Shown: piece by piece, positions 6,540 to 6,924 of the stretch | Layout of the letters: each line of letters opens with the position of its first letter | Numbering within the stretch: the stretch's first letter is position 1 | Origin: Candidatus Peregrinibacteria bacterium RIFOXYB2_FULL_32_7 | Lineage (GTDB): Bacteria; Patescibacteriota; Gracilibacteria; UBA1369; GWF2-33-10 | Assembly: GCA_001787465.1 (NCBI GenBank) | Contig: MFXJ01000071.1 | Location: 1-6,924 of the forward strand | Length of the DNA stretch: 6,924 bases | Reading direction: 5' to 3' | The notes under the pieces: model-generated | Told to the model about the DNA's origin: nothing | The model's database searches: none | The model's input: only the letters and a program-made list of their open reading frames with translations | Made by a program: the position numbers and the translations under genes

Positions 6540-6924
6540 ATGAACAAACAAGCTTTTTCTCTTTTCATAGCTTTAGCTATTATTACTTCTATCAGTATTG
6601 TTGCTCTTAGTTTAAGCCGTATCATTATTAACTCAATTGTACAAACCACTGAAATTCAGGAGTCTGAACAGGCATATTTTGCGGCAAACGCCGGTATAGA
6701 ACTCGCCCATAAAGAACTTAAAAGCGCAGGTCCAGGTTATGAAAGCGGTCCAAACTTTTTTCAGTTAACAGCCAAAGCAGAAGCGAAATGGTGGGTTGAA
6801 GGCATTTCTCATTATACCGTCAATGTTGAAAATGAAAGCACTCCTTATTATATCCTTCCCAAAAAAGGCAGTGGTAATATTATTAATAATTGTACTCCAA
6901 GTGATTCAGCTCAATATGAAAATT
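6540..6924 (+). CDS. PilX/GspK-like minor type IV prepilin (3' end outside window)
   Basis: ATG at 6540 opens 128 codons to the right edge. The N terminus is a type III prepilin leader: MNKQA followed by FSLFIALAIITSISIVALSL, a continuous hydrophobic helix, with probable prepilin peptidase cleavage at A5-F6. The helix continues into QESEQAYFAANAGIELAHKEL (40-60), which matches the AxxAAxAGxxxA signature of PilX N-terminal and general secretion K-type minor pilins. The mature residue 5 is Ile rather than the Glu of major pilins, as in the GspK/PilK tip subunits. The remaining visible part is a soluble domain with a Trp pair (84-85). Such proteins sit at pilus or pseudopilus tips and prime assembly. 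Other pilus genes would be expected downstream. There is no Shine-Dalgarno motif. Confidence 0.85.
   Translation, partial: MNKQAFSLFIALAIITSISIVALSLSRIIINSIVQTTEIQESEQAYFAANAGIELAHKELKSAGPGYESGPNFFQLTAKAEAKWWVEGISHYTVNVENESTPYYILPKKGSGNIINNCTPSDSAQYEN

Noticed and set aside
1..6924. tRNA, rRNA, CRISPR array, insertion sequence or attachment site
   Set aside because: No cloverleaf with TTCGAAT-type arm, no rRNA-like stretch, no regularly spaced repeats and no transposase motifs or terminal inverted repeats were seen on either strand.

Overview
The window is strongly AT-rich and bacterial, and it reads with the standard code. Four long reading frames (about 2,060 codons in total) have no in-frame TGA. 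A type IV pilin-like protein, a TrmB-family winged-helix regulator, small exported proteins and the lack of Shine-Dalgarno motifs before every start all fit a Patescibacteria/CPR-type genome (for example a Peregrinibacteria-like lineage). That placement is inference, not proof.

Layout. (1) Positions 1-2128, minus strand: one uninterrupted frame of at least 709 codons that runs off the left edge. It starts with a Sec signal peptide, continues through a membrane segment and a long charged coiled-coil-like middle, and ends in a domain that matches the conserved motif set of polymorphic toxin type 44 (Ntox44). It is the most notable gene here. (2) Positions 2129-2344: a 216-bp divergent intergenic region with three copies of an A-tract/TTCA repeat, possible operators. 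(3) Positions 2345-3022, plus strand: a TrmB-like regulator divergent from the toxin. (4) Positions 3014-6004, minus strand: a 996-residue protein with N-terminal TPR-like helical repeats, a central GAF/PAS-size region and a C-terminal class I SAM-dependent methyltransferase domain. Its 3' end overlaps the regulator's 3' end by 9 bp, tail to tail. (5) Positions 6005-6539: a plausible promoter, a 46-codon secreted Cys-containing peptide gene, a locally GC-richer stretch with two perfect odd-length palindromes, and an intrinsic terminator. (6) Positions 6540 to the right edge, plus strand: a PilX/GspK-like minor prepilin, truncated by the window.

Working model (inference): the signal-peptide-bearing, C-terminally toxic protein is an exported effector or surface toxin of a small, probably host-attached bacterium. 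The divergent TrmB-like protein is the obvious candidate regulator, binding repeats in the shared promoter region. An immunity gene, if present, would lie just past the left edge. The pilin gene to the right probably begins a separate type IV pilus-related operon. Nothing in the sequence ties the TPR-methyltransferase functionally to the toxin.
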